NCBI RefSeq assembly: GCF_050859025.1
Contig: NZ_CP138200.1
Span: 1,054,001 to 1,118,000, forward strand
Source: Wukongibacter sp050859025
GTDB lineage: Bacteria; Bacillota; Clostridia; Peptostreptococcales; Caminicellaceae
Direction: 5' to 3'
Length of the DNA stretch: 64,000 nucleotides
Shown in pieces: positions 16,468 to 25,366 of this stretch (positions are counted from its first letter, which is position 1; each line of letters opens with the position of its first letter). Both the position numbers and the translations under genes were made by a program. Under the pieces are notes generated by a model. It ran no database searches and was not told where the DNA came from. It saw only the letters and a list, made by a program, of their open reading frames with translations.

Positions 16468-17304
16468 ATGAAAAAAGGAATCTTCTATGCTATTATGGCA
16501 TCTCTAGTATTTAGTATCATGAACTTACTTGTTAAATTAGTAAGTGCAAATATACCATCTACAGAAGTAGTTTTCTTTAGAAGCATTATTGGATCAATAA
16601 TTACTCTTATTATTATGAGACAAAAAGAGGTTAAGTTTTCAAAAGGAAATACAAACCTACTAATTCTTAGAGGAATTTTAGGTTCAGCATACTTAGTTAC
16701 ATATTTTTATATTATTTCAAAAATGCCTTTAGCGGATGTCAGTATATTAATAAACCTTTCTCCATTCTTTGTTATAATATTATCTGCTTTGGTTTTAAAA
16801 GAAAAGATATCTTCAAAGATATATGTTGTTCTCTTTTTTGCCTTAACAGGAGCTTTAATTACAATTAATCCATTTGGATATGGAACATACTCGATTATAG
16901 CTTTAATTGGAGTTTTTAGTGCTCTATGCTCCGCAAGTGCATCCATAACTATTAGGCATTTAAGCAAATCTAAGAGTACCTATGAGATAGTTTTCTATTT
17001 TCTTTTTATAGCAACTATTGTGAGTATACCTATGATGTGGAATAGTTTCGTTCTTCCTACACCCCTTGAGTTTTTTTATTTGATTTGTATTGGGAGTGTT
17101 TCATTTTTAGGACAAATCTTCTTAACTAAGGCATATACCCATGAGAGGGCACCGGTAGTGGCTGTAGCAAGATATACTAGTATTGCATTTAATGTTATGT
17201 GGGGACTGTTATTATGGTCAGAAATTCCAAATATAACAACGGCTATAGGGGGAACTCTGATTGTTGGATCTTGTATTTATCTTGCATTAAACAGAGAGAA
17301 ATAA
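16468..17304 (+). CDS. DMT-superfamily (EamA) permease
   Basis: ATG 16468 follows GGAGGG by 5 bases. A longer open frame upstream to 16417 has no ribosome site. The product is about 278 residues with ten membrane helices in two EamA repeats; the second repeat begins around FGYGTYSIIALIGVFSALCSA. The family exports or imports small metabolites across the cell membrane, and no substrate can be named. It stands alone and is followed by a strong terminator. Confidence 0.85.
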   Translation: MKKGIFYAIMASLVFSIMNLLVKLVSANIPSTEVVFFRSIIGSIITLIIMRQKEVKFSKGNTNLLILRGILGSAYLVTYFYIISKMPLADVSILINLSPFFVIILSALVLKEKISSKIYVVLFFALTGALITINPFGYGTYSIIALIGVFSALCSASASITIRHLSKSKSTYEIVFYFLFIATIVSIPMMWNSFVLPTPLEFFYLICIGSVSFLGQIFLTKAYTHERAPVVAVARYTSIAFNVMWGLLLWSEIPNITTAIGGTLIVGSCIYLALNREK

Positions 17305-17356
17305 AAGATGAAAAATATAGAGAAGTAAGTAAAATTATAATTTATAAATATCCAAA

Positions 17357-17408
17357 AAAACATAAAAACACTGAGTGTTTAGTCATGGCTAAATACTCAG
17401 TGTTTTTA
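17357..17408 (+). terminator. Rho-independent terminator after the DMT permease
   Basis: The arms AAAAACACTGAGTGTTTAG and CTAAATACTCAGTGTTTTT pair almost fully around a short loop. Symmetrical A and T tails make it likely to work in both directions. Confidence 0.85.
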
Positions 17409-17479
17409 TGGTAATTTTAAATAGTAAGTTTTGTGTATAATTTTAACTCAAATTTATAAACATAAGTTTAAAAGCTAAA

Positions 17480-17583
17480 TATAGAGAGTTCCAAGTAAAT
17501 CTTAATTTATACATATCAAAATATCCGATGCTTCTTGGGATTTTTGATGTGTATAAATTAAAGTTTTGACTGGAATCTCTATA
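17480..17583. repeat. Repeat family A, full copy (first of a tandem pair)
   Basis: A 104-bp palindromic element whose right end (TCTCTATA) is fused to the left end of the next copy, sharing the TA. Confidence 0.88.
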
Positions 17584-17685
17584 TAGAGAGTTCCAAGTAA
17601 ATCTTAATTTATACATATCAAAATATCCGATGCTTCTTAGGATTTTTTATGTGCATAAATTAAAGCTTTGACTGGAATCTCTATA
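17582..17685. repeat. Repeat family A, full copy (second of a tandem pair)
   Basis: It differs from the first tandem copy at only a few bases, so the pair is probably a recent duplication. It ends 18 bases before the DUF421 gene. Confidence 0.88.
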
Positions 17686-17703
17686 TAAATATAAGTTGAA
17701 AGG

Positions 17704-18405
17704 ATGAAATTATTGGAGTTACGGTTTTTAGGAAATCTGACCCTTGAATTAATCTTGGGCTTTTTTGCTCTTTTATTAATAACTAAGGTTTTAGGTAAAA
17801 CCCAAATGAATCAAGTAACTCCTTTTGATTTTATTTCCTCCTTAGTATTAGGGGAACTTTTGGGGAATGCAGTTTATGATAAAGATGTTAACCTTTTTAC
17901 AATTCTATACACAGTTTTCTTATGGACGTTTTTGATATATCTAATAGAAAAAATCACACAGAAATTTAGAAAAACCAGAAAATTTTTTGAAGGTGAGCCA
18001 TCTATTTTAATTAATAATGGTCAGATTGACTTTGATGAGCTAAAAAAAGAAAAACTAGATATTAATGAATTAATGAGTATGCTTAGAGGAAGAGATATAT
18101 TTTCAGTTAGAGAAGTAGAGTATGCTATTTTAGAGCCAAATGGTTCTTTAAGTATCCTAAAAAAGCCAGAGTATGACAATCCCACAAGGAGTGATTTTAA
18201 TCTAGATTTTAAGCCTGCCTATTTACCAGTGGCACTTATTTTAGATAGAGAAATTATGACTACTAATCTTAAAAAATGTGGGTTTGATGAAAGCTGGCTT
18301 ATTGAACAACTTAAAAATAGAGGAATAAAAAGTGTTGAGGAAGTTTTTTTTGCAGAATGGAAGTTTGATGAAGGTTTACATATTGTGAATTTGAAAAAGC
18401 AATAA
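17704..18405 (+). CDS. DUF421 (YetF-like) membrane protein, first of two
   Basis: This protein of 233 residues has three N-terminal membrane segments, then the conserved cytoplasmic YetF domain (VTPFDFISSLVLGELLGNAVYD, GEPSILINNGQIDFDELKKEKLDINELMSMLR, FSVREVEYAILEPNGSLSILKKPEYD). The family's biochemical role is not established. The start is uncertain: AAAGG abuts ATG 17704, and TTG 17713 would have better spacing. A paralogue follows after a terminator. Confidence 0.85.
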   Translation: MKLLELRFLGNLTLELILGFFALLLITKVLGKTQMNQVTPFDFISSLVLGELLGNAVYDKDVNLFTILYTVFLWTFLIYLIEKITQKFRKTRKFFEGEPSILINNGQIDFDELKKEKLDINELMSMLRGRDIFSVREVEYAILEPNGSLSILKKPEYDNPTRSDFNLDFKPAYLPVALILDREIMTTNLKKCGFDESWLIEQLKNRGIKSVEEVFFAEWKFDEGLHIVNLKKQ

Positions 18406-18419
18406 TAAATAGAAAGTAT

Positions 18420-18464
18420 AAAGCTGAGATAGGAAAAAATCTTTATTCTGATCTCAGCTCTTTT
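18420..18464 (+). terminator. Terminator between the two DUF421 genes
   Basis: The stem AGCTGAGAT / GATCTCAGCT is followed by CTTTTA. The AGGAGATC just downstream overlaps the ribosome-site region of the second gene. Confidence 0.75.
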
Positions 18465-18487
18465 ACGAAAAGGAGATCTGCTACAAA

Positions 18488-19174
18488 ATGAAATTTTTTC
18501 ATATAGTTATTGAGTTGGTTATAGGCTTTATATCATTGTTCATTATTACAAAAATTATTGGAAAGAGGCAAATAAGCCAAATCACACCATTTGACTTTAT
18601 TTCTGCAATTGTACTAGGAGAGCTGTTGGGAAATGCAATATATGATGAAAACATTGGACTAATCCATATTTTGAGCACTTTACTCCTTTGGGGAATTCTA
18701 ATGATTACCGTTGAAGTGATTACTCAAAAGTCACTGAAATCAAGGGGCTTGTTAGAGGGAAATCCTTCAATAGTTATTCGTAAAGGCATGATTGATCGTG
18801 AAGAACTAAGAAAGAATCGAATAGATATAAATGAATTGCAAAATCTCCTTAGACAAAAAGATGTGTTTTCTGTACGTGAAGTAGAATATGGGATTTTAGA
18901 GGCTGACGGAAAAATAACTGTCTTAAAAAAACCAGAGTATAATTATCCTACTCTATCGGATTTAGGTTTGAATCCTAAGCCAGTTTATTTACCGGTAACA
19001 TTAGTTAGTGATGGAGAAGTTTTATTGGATAACCTTAAGGATAGTGGATTTAATGAAACCTGGCTAGATAAGCAATTACATATGCAGGGTTTTAAAGATG
19101 TTAAGCAAGTTTTTTATGCCGAATGGAAGGAAGATGAGGGAATGCATATTGTACCTCTTCAAAAGAAGAAATAG
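18488..19174 (+). CDS. DUF421 (YetF-like) membrane protein, second of two
   Basis: This 228-residue paralogue of the preceding gene has the same layout: membrane segments to about residue 75, then LEGNPSIVIRKGMIDREELRKNRIDINELQNLLR and VFSVREVEYGILEADGKITVLKKPEY-type motifs (only parts quoted). AAAAGGAGATC lies just upstream. The terminator between the two copies suggests they can be expressed separately. Function unknown. Confidence 0.87.
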   Translation: MKFFHIVIELVIGFISLFIITKIIGKRQISQITPFDFISAIVLGELLGNAIYDENIGLIHILSTLLLWGILMITVEVITQKSLKSRGLLEGNPSIVIRKGMIDREELRKNRIDINELQNLLRQKDVFSVREVEYGILEADGKITVLKKPEYNYPTLSDLGLNPKPVYLPVTLVSDGEVLLDNLKDSGFNETWLDKQLHMQGFKDVKQVFYAEWKEDEGMHIVPLQKKK

Positions 19175-19223
19175 CTACTGAGCTTGTAAATTCAACCAAG
19201 AAATTTTATTTGTAATTATTTTC

Positions 19224-19415
19224 GTGGAAGGAGATATACTAAGTGAAGTATTTGTAAAATATATTTTGAGGAAAGAATATGATTCAAGCTTTATTAATAT
19301 GTTTTCAATTTTATATGGTCTATATTCAGGCAATAAAGTAACCACATATAAGCAAGATTTAAAGACCTCTCTATTACCTAGAGGAATATTGGTTTTTATA
19401 TCTATTTTAAAATGA
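19224..19415 (+). CDS. Small hypothetical ORF (63 codons)
   Basis: An open frame with a start near GGAAGGAGATA (the likely ribosome site overlaps the ATG candidate), ending at a strong terminator. No recognisable motif. The coding status is doubtful; the terminator could instead belong to the DUF421 transcript. Confidence 0.25.
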   Translation: MEGDILSEVFVKYILRKEYDSSFINMFSILYGLYSGNKVTTYKQDLKTSLLPRGILVFISILK

Positions 19416-19444
19416 ATCTAGAGAAAATTTCTAGATTCATTTTA
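19409..19444. terminator. Bidirectional terminator
   Basis: AAAATGAATCTAGA and TCTAGATTCATTTT pair perfectly around GAAAATT. It lies between the convergent DUF421-side transcript and the glycosidase gene. Confidence 0.85.
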
Positions 19445-19468
19445 AATTGTTCACGAAGTCAGCAAGAC

Positions 19469-20878
19469 TTAGTTTTCTAAAACCTTTATTTCTATAGAAG
19501 CAATTTTATCCTTATAGATTACGGTTATAGTTCCTAGACCAGTAGTTTCAGGAAGGAATTTATTTTTAATAAATTTACCCTTTATACCCTGTACACTCCA
19601 CTTAGCCTTAGTCACATCGATTTTAACGGGATTGTAATTCTCATCATAGCCCCTTATGGTAAATATCATGGGAGATCCTAAAGAGATGTTTTTATCTTTA
19701 CAACCTATCAGTATTTTTTTAAGATATGATTTAGGACCGGTATTAAGAACAGCAAGACCATCCATGACTCTTCTATCCCGTCCGCTTACCAGAGTTAAAC
19801 CCCTTTCACCAATGTGTCTAATCAGCATCCCAGTAGATATCCCTCCATCAAGATTTATTCCATCATATGCACCCAGCTCCAGAAGGATTTTAGCTAGTTC
19901 TTTTTGTTTTACTCCTATATAGGGGGATTTCTTATTACTAATGGTTAAAATGATTATTTCTGATTTATCTCTAGTTATGCCTAAGGCAGTCCTTGCGTAT
20001 CTTCCTCGAACTTCAAGGCTAAAGGTCTTTGGGATATTTCCATCTTTAAGTATTACTGCTCCACCACCTATGGATAGACTAAGATTTTCAAAGGCAGGAT
20101 TACTTAATATTTCTAATGAAACCTTATCATCTGTTGAGAAATTATTTAATATGAATTTTTTGTCAAAGCCCGTAGCTGCTATTATATAGCCATTTGGGGG
20201 AATTTCCACATCCTCTAAATTGTTTCTAATTTCTTTAATCTTGTCATCTACTATAACCATTTCAACTATGTCATTATGGGTTTCTCTGCCAAAGGAAGAT
20301 TTGCCCCAAGCTTTGTCTAGAAGAATTATGCTCCCATCTACATAAGATTTATTTTTATATTTGATTTCTAATATGTAATTATTTTTAGTATTTATAAGCT
20401 TCAGAGTATTACCCTTCCAATAATCTATGAAGGGAGTTCCTTCTTTATCTATGTTGAAAGTAGCAAATTCAGGACAATTTTTTGATGAGGTTATGAGATT
20501 ACCATTTCTAACTACAGGACCTATTGTTGAATCAGCCCTTGTATCATAGAAGTCCCCATTAATAACTCCAATGATTTTACTAGATAATTCGCTCTTTGAA
20601 GCAAAGCCAGTTAAAGAGTCCTTTTTGGATATACCTTTTTTATTTACTAATACGTCTAAAGCAGTATATTCTTCCTTAAGGTCAATTCTTAGTACATTCA
20701 TATTTACCCAGCCCTTATCGGTGAATCTTAATATTTTACCATGAACGACACCTTTAGAGAGCCGTTCAGAGGATTTTATTTCGTAAGTATTAATAAGTTC
20801 TGCATATGAAAGGGGAATAAATGTATTAAAGAATAGAACTATAATCATTAGACCTACTAAGTAATTCTTAGATTTCAA
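19469..20878 (-). CDS. Secreted phosphodiester glycosidase (NAGPA domain)
   Basis: This 469-residue protein starts with a TTG behind GGAGG and has a cleavable-looking signal peptide (LVGLMIIVLFFNTFIPLSYA). The NAGPA domain spans about residues 90-385, with the family blocks GVINGDFYDTRADSTIGPVV, RTALGITRDKSEIIILT and LLELGAYDGINLDGGISTGM. The last 80 residues look like an Ig-like/bacterial surface fold (DENYNPVKIDVTKAKWSVQG). The family hydrolyses N-acetylglucosamine-1-phosphodiester-type links and is often placed in exopolysaccharide or wall metabolism; the real substrate here is unknown. It is a single gene facing the DUF421 pair. Confidence 0.85.
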   Translation of the reverse strand: MKSKNYLVGLMIIVLFFNTFIPLSYAELINTYEIKSSERLSKGVVHGKILRFTDKGWVNMNVLRIDLKEEYTALDVLVNKKGISKKDSLTGFASKSELSSKIIGVINGDFYDTRADSTIGPVVRNGNLITSSKNCPEFATFNIDKEGTPFIDYWKGNTLKLINTKNNYILEIKYKNKSYVDGSIILLDKAWGKSSFGRETHNDIVEMVIVDDKIKEIRNNLEDVEIPPNGYIIAATGFDKKFILNNFSTDDKVSLEILSNPAFENLSLSIGGGAVILKDGNIPKTFSLEVRGRYARTALGITRDKSEIIILTISNKKSPYIGVKQKELAKILLELGAYDGINLDGGISTGMLIRHIGERGLTLVSGRDRRVMDGLAVLNTGPKSYLKKILIGCKDKNISLGSPMIFTIRGYDENYNPVKIDVTKAKWSVQGIKGKFIKNKFLPETTGLGTITVIYKDKIASIEIKVLEN

Positions 20879-21114
20879 AATAGAGAACCTCCAATCTAAT
20901 ATAATTATTGTCTTAGTAAAATAATCTTACCATATATTTACACGAAAAATTCTTAAAATTCTCTTTCTTTAATATATAAATTAGAACTAAAACCGAAGAG
21001 GGCAATGAAAACATAAAACTGTATATTAATCGAACTTAATAAAGATTGTGTTTTCTGTATAGTACCTTAAGTTTTAGTCAATAATGTATAAGGTAAAAAA
21101 ACTAGGAGGTAAGA

Positions 21115-22107
21115 ATGTCTATAAGAGTTGGAATTCCGAGAGCACTTCTTTTTTATGAATATTATCCATTATGGGTATCTTTTTTTGAAAATCTAGGTGC
21201 TGAGGTTATAGTGTCAAGAAAAACAAATAAGGAGATTCTTTATAATGGAGTAAAAAATACTGTAGATGAAGCTTGTATTCCAGTAAAGATATTTCATGGG
21301 CATGTGATAGATTTAAGGGATAGGGTTGATTATCTATTCATACCTAGAATCAAGAGCATTTTTAAGAATGAATATATATGTCCTAAATTTTCTGGACTAC
21401 CTGAGATGATTAAACATTCTATAGATGGATTACCAGAGCTTATTGATACAGAGATAAACTTTTTTCAGTCAAGAAAGCATCTTAATAGTACTATTTATGA
21501 GATAGGAAAGCATATTTTAAATGACCATAAATCCATTATGGATGCCTATGATAAAGCCTATCTAGAGTACAAAAGACATAAGAAAGATATAGGATATGGA
21601 GAGGCTTTATCAATTGATGAAGTCCAGATATTGAATCGAATTAAGAATATTAAATCCCAGGGGAAAAAAGTTATGGTTCTGGGTCATCCATATAATATTT
21701 ATGATACTTATTTAAATATAGGCATTTTGGATAAGGTTAAGTCAAATCAAGCTGTAATATTGACTCCGGAGATGATAGGAGATAGATGTACCATTGAGTA
21801 TTCAAAACAGTTTAAGGGAAATTTATCATGGACCTTTGCCAGAAAACTTATTGGAACAGCCCTATACTTAATAGATACAAAATGTGTAGACGGAATAATA
21901 TATATTTCTACCTTTGGATGTGGAGTGGATTCTGTTGTTAGTGATTTAGTTGAGAAGCTAATACGTAGACGGAGTAACATTCCCTTTACCCTTGTAACCT
22001 TGGACGAGCATAGTGGAGAAGCAGGTATAAATACGAGAATAGAAGCCTTTATGGATATGATTAAATGGAGGGATATATTTGAAGATAACATTTCCGCACA
22101 TGGGTAA
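21115..22107 (+). CDS. COG3580-type protein, activase-associated (DUF2229-like), copy 1
   Basis: This 330-residue protein starts behind TAGGAGGT. The N-terminus (VGIPRALLFYEYYPLWVSFFE) and three conserved cysteines, C54 (DEACIPVKIFHGH), C89 (YICPKFSGLPE) and C269 (STFGCGVDS), match the part found in very large 2-hydroxyglutaryl-CoA dehydratase activator-like proteins of Clostridia. By similarity to HgdB and double-cubane proteins the cysteines may ligate an iron-sulfur cluster. The last 29 bases overlap the next gene. A close paralogue lies at 24374. The substrate and reaction are unknown. Confidence 0.8.
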   Translation: MSIRVGIPRALLFYEYYPLWVSFFENLGAEVIVSRKTNKEILYNGVKNTVDEACIPVKIFHGHVIDLRDRVDYLFIPRIKSIFKNEYICPKFSGLPEMIKHSIDGLPELIDTEINFFQSRKHLNSTIYEIGKHILNDHKSIMDAYDKAYLEYKRHKKDIGYGEALSIDEVQILNRIKNIKSQGKKVMVLGHPYNIYDTYLNIGILDKVKSNQAVILTPEMIGDRCTIEYSKQFKGNLSWTFARKLIGTALYLIDTKCVDGIIYISTFGCGVDSVVSDLVEKLIRRRSNIPFTLVTLDEHSGEAGINTRIEAFMDMIKWRDIFEDNISAHG

Positions 22108-23197
22108 TACCTACCTTGCACTTAAGGTTATATTTGAAGAGCTAGGAGTGGAGGTAATAATTCCGCCAAAATGCAATAAACATACCCTTGAACTTGGAAC
22201 CCTGTATTCTCCAGAACTAATGTGTATACCCTTTAAAATAACAGTGGGAAACTATCTAGAAAGTATAGAAAATGGTGCAGATACTATGTTTATGTGGGGT
22301 GGATGTGATGTTTGTAGGATAGGATACTACAATACTATTCAAAAAGATATACTAGAAAATTTAGGTTATGACATTAAGATGTTTTGTGTTGAACCTATGA
22401 AAAGCATTAAAGAAATAAAGAAATTCCTAAAGAAGCTAAACTTTGTCTCAGAAACAAAAAATTATCTTAAAATACTACCTATATTTATAAAAGGCCTAAA
22501 AATATTATGTGAGATAGATGAGTTTGATGATTTAGTCATAAAGAAAAGACCTAGGGAGATTAATATAGGAGAGGTAGACAGGCTTTATACAGAATTCAAG
22601 AGAGAAATAAATAGGGTTAATGGATACAAGAGAACAAAGGAGATAATTGAAGAGTATAGGCAAAAAATACTTCAAATAGAAATTGATAGCAAAAGAAAAG
22701 TTTTAAAGGTTGGAATTGTTGGAGAGATATACACAGTTGTAGAGCCCTTTATAAATCAATATTTAATTGAAAGGTTAGGCAATATGGGAGTTGAGGTCCA
22801 TAGATCAGTTACTTCAAGTGAGTTTGTAAAGGAACAATTGGACTTTATACCCTTTATAAAATCTGATAAGGATGAGGTTCATAGAGCAGCAAGACCTTAT
22901 CTTGATACAGAAATTGGAGGACATGCTAGACATACAGTGGGTAATACTGTTCTTTACAGTGAAAGGAATTTCGATGGAGTCATTCATCTGCTGCCTTTTA
23001 CATGTATGCCTGAAATTGTTGCTCAAAGTATATTGTCAACTGTGGAGAAAGAAAAGAATATACCAATTCTAAAGCTAGTACTAGATGAGATGACTGGTGA
23101 GACCGGATATTTGACTAGAATAGAAGCCTTTATAGATTTATTGGCAAGTAGGGATAAACAACGTCAAGGTTTAATAAATGTCAAAGAAAAAGTGTAG
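22079..23197 (+). CDS. COG3581-type protein, activase-associated, copy 1
   Basis: The start is a TTG at 22079 behind GGAGGG, inside the end of the previous gene. The choice is supported by the paralogue at 25338, which begins with the same MKITFPH sequence at an ATG in the same relative place. The 372-residue product has cysteines C32 (PPKCNKHT), C49 (ELMCIPFK), C76/C79 (GGCDVCRIGYYN) and C309 (FTCMPEIVAQS), all kept in the paralogue and likely cluster ligands. A conserved VLKVGIVGEIYTV segment begins the second half. It presumably acts with the COG3580-type partner and the activase. Confidence 0.8.
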   Translation: MKITFPHMGNTYLALKVIFEELGVEVIIPPKCNKHTLELGTLYSPELMCIPFKITVGNYLESIENGADTMFMWGGCDVCRIGYYNTIQKDILENLGYDIKMFCVEPMKSIKEIKKFLKKLNFVSETKNYLKILPIFIKGLKILCEIDEFDDLVIKKRPREINIGEVDRLYTEFKREINRVNGYKRTKEIIEEYRQKILQIEIDSKRKVLKVGIVGEIYTVVEPFINQYLIERLGNMGVEVHRSVTSSEFVKEQLDFIPFIKSDKDEVHRAARPYLDTEIGGHARHTVGNTVLYSERNFDGVIHLLPFTCMPEIVAQSILSTVEKEKNIPILKLVLDEMTGETGYLTRIEAFIDLLASRDKQRQGLINVKEKV

Positions 23198-23249
23198 AGG
23201 CTTTTACTATTTTCTTTAAAATTTATTTCAAATTTTAATGTTGTTTATC

Positions 23250-23352
23250 TATAGAGATTCAAGTAGAACTATTAATTTATACATATCAAAACTCCTAGAA
23301 ACATCGAGTATTTTGATATGTATAAATTAAGCTCTGCTACATGGACTCTATA
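23250..23352. repeat. Repeat family A, full copy
   Basis: A 103-bp palindromic element, inserted between the first gene pair and the activase gene, that ends a few bases before the activase ribosome site. It may act as a terminator or processing site inside the cluster. Confidence 0.85.
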
Positions 23353-23372
23353 TAGAAAGGAGAATAAAGTAG

Positions 23373-24359
23373 ATGAAGGAAATATATCTTGGCGTTGATG
23401 TTGGGTCAGTTAGTACCAATATAGTTGTTATGGATTCAGAGAAGAATGTGATAGATACCTTGTATATTAGAACAAAGGGAAAACCCATAGAAGCATTGAG
23501 GATTGGGCTTAGGCAAATAAAGGATAAGCTTGAAAAGGATGTTAAGGTTTCGGGTTTAGGGACTACAGGCAGTGGAAGACATTTAGCAGCCACAATGCTT
23601 GGAGCTGATATAGTTAAAAATGAAATTACAGCCCACGGAGTAGCTGCCCTAAATATTGTGCCGGATGTTAAAACTATTATTGAAATAGGTGGACAAGATT
23701 CAAAAATTATATTACTTAGAGATGGAATTATATATGATTTTGCTATGAATACAGTTTGTGCAGCTGGAACAGGATCATTTCTAGATAGACAGGCTGAAAG
23801 ACTAGGAATTCCAATACAGGAATTTGGAAGTCTTGCTTTAAAATCAAAAGCACCTGTGAGAATAGCAGGTAGATGTGCCGTTTTTGCTGAATCTGATATG
23901 ATTCATAAACAACAGCTTGGACATAATCAAGAGGATATAATTAATGGATTATGTGAAGCAATGGCAAGGAATTATATTAACAATTTGGGAAAGGGCAAGG
24001 AAATAAAGCCTCCTATCATTTTTCAAGGAGGAGTTGCGGCTAACGTAGGTATAAAAAAATCCTTTGAAAAATTATTGGGAAGCGAGATTATTGTTCCTCA
24101 GTTTGCAAATGTTATGGGAGCAATTGGAGCCGGCCTATTAGCAAGGGAAGAAGTAAGAAAGACGGGAAAAACGAAATTTTTAGGACTAGAGATAGCTGAT
24201 AGCAGCTTTAATGTAAAGAGCTTTGAATGTGAAAGCTGTCCAAATATGTGTGAAGTAGTAGAGTTTTATAGAGATGAAAAATTAGTAGCAAGATGGGGAG
24301 ATAAGTGTGGACGATGGAGTAACGTTCAAATCAGCCAGGAGGATGAAAAATTAGCATAA
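23373..24359 (+). CDS. 2-hydroxyacyl-CoA dehydratase-type activase (HgdC/BadF family ATPase)
   Basis: The 328-residue protein has the ASKHA ATPase fold: phosphate 1 motif YLGVDVGSVSTNIVV at the N-terminus, IIEIGGQDSKII, and FQGGVAANVG. C129 (NTVCAAGTGSF) and C168 (AGRCAVFAESD) correspond to the cysteines that hold the subunit-bridging [4Fe-4S] cluster in HgdC. Unlike classic HgdC (about 260 residues) it carries a cysteine-rich tail: C286, C289, C293 (CESCPNMC) and C312 (GDKCGRW). Family members use ATP to deliver a low-potential electron to a partner. Here the flanking partners are two COG3580/3581-type pairs, not a hydroxyacyl-CoA dehydratase. Confidence 0.9.
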   Translation: MKEIYLGVDVGSVSTNIVVMDSEKNVIDTLYIRTKGKPIEALRIGLRQIKDKLEKDVKVSGLGTTGSGRHLAATMLGADIVKNEITAHGVAALNIVPDVKTIIEIGGQDSKIILLRDGIIYDFAMNTVCAAGTGSFLDRQAERLGIPIQEFGSLALKSKAPVRIAGRCAVFAESDMIHKQQLGHNQEDIINGLCEAMARNYINNLGKGKEIKPPIIFQGGVAANVGIKKSFEKLLGSEIIVPQFANVMGAIGAGLLAREEVRKTGKTKFLGLEIADSSFNVKSFECESCPNMCEVVEFYRDEKLVARWGDKCGRWSNVQISQEDEKLA

Positions 24360-24373
24360 GATGGAGGTAGCAT

Positions 24374-25366
24374 ATGCCTGTAAAAGTTGGTATACCAAGG
24401 GCACTACTTTTCTATGAATACTATTCCCTATGGATAGGATTTTTTGAAGAGCTGGGAGCTGAGGTAATAATATCATCTAAAACAAACAAGGAGATTGTTG
24501 ATAAGGGAGTAAAGAATACTGTTGATGAAGCATGCCTTCCAGTGAAGGTTTTTCATGGACATGTAATAGATTTAAAGGATAGGGTTGACTATGTTTTTGT
24601 ACCTAGAATAATAAGTGTAAGTAAAAATGAATATATATGCCCAAAATTTTGTGGTCTACCTGAGATGGTAAAGCATTCTATAGATGGTTTACCTGAATTT
24701 ATCGATACGTCAATCGATTTTAGAAAATCAGATAAAAACTTAAATAAAACAGTCATGGAGATTGGTAGATATATTACTAAGGACACCAAGAAAATAGGAA
24801 GAGCTTTTGAACATGCTATGGAAAGATATAGACAATATAAAGTTAATCTTAAGATGGGATTATTGCCTATCGATATATTGAAGGAAAAGAGCTTGGTAAA
24901 GGTTAGTGACTCTATTAGTAGAGAAAAGGTGCTGCTTTTAGGACATCCCTATAATATATACGATTCATATTTAAGCATGGAAATTGTTGATAAGCTTAGA
25001 AGAAATAATCTTACGGTATTAACATACGATAGCTTAGAAGAAGATGTAATCAAAAAAAAGGCCGATACCCTAGACAAAAAGATGTTTTGGAGCTTTGGTA
25101 GAAAAATAATTGGAACGGCCCTAAAGGCCATTGAAGATGATGAAGTACGTGGTATCATTTACCTGTCATCATTTGGATGTGGTTTAGATTCTGTCATAGC
25201 AGACATTGTAGAAAGAAGGATACGAAGAGGCTCAAATAAACCATTTACTATGTTAAGCTTGGATGAACATACAGGAGAAGCAGGGGTAGATACAAGAATT
25301 GAAGCCTTTGTAGATATGATTAGATGGAGGGAAGAACATGAAAATAACCTTTCCGCATATAGGTAA
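24374..25366 (+). CDS. COG3580-type protein, activase-associated (DUF2229-like), copy 2
   Basis: This 330-residue paralogue of the gene at 21115 has the same length and the same motifs (VGIPRALLFYEYYSLW, C54 in DEACLPVKVFHGH, C89 in YICPKFCGLPE, a FGCG cysteine near residue 269). It has one extra cysteine (C93, in KFCGLPE) absent from copy 1. It starts 14 bp after the activase stop, behind ATGGAGGT. Its end overlaps the next gene by 29 bp, exactly as in the first pair. Confidence 0.82.
   Translation: MPVKVGIPRALLFYEYYSLWIGFFEELGAEVIISSKTNKEIVDKGVKNTVDEACLPVKVFHGHVIDLKDRVDYVFVPRIISVSKNEYICPKFCGLPEMVKHSIDGLPEFIDTSIDFRKSDKNLNKTVMEIGRYITKDTKKIGRAFEHAMERYRQYKVNLKMGLLPIDILKEKSLVKVSDSISREKVLLLGHPYNIYDSYLSMEIVDKLRRNNLTVLTYDSLEEDVIKKKADTLDKKMFWSFGRKIIGTALKAIEDDEVRGIIYLSSFGCGLDSVIADIVERRIRRGSNKPFTMLSLDEHTGEAGVDTRIEAFVDMIRWREEHENNLSAYR

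Noticed and set aside
17480..17685. A short CRISPR-like array
   Set aside because: There are only two units, each palindromic and 104 bp long, sharing a TATA junction with no spacers; single copies occur elsewhere.
23373..24359. Part of a 2-hydroxyglutaryl-CoA dehydratase operon
   Set aside because: No HgdA/HgdB dehydratase subunits or CoA-transferase genes are in the cluster; the partners are COG3580/3581-type proteins.
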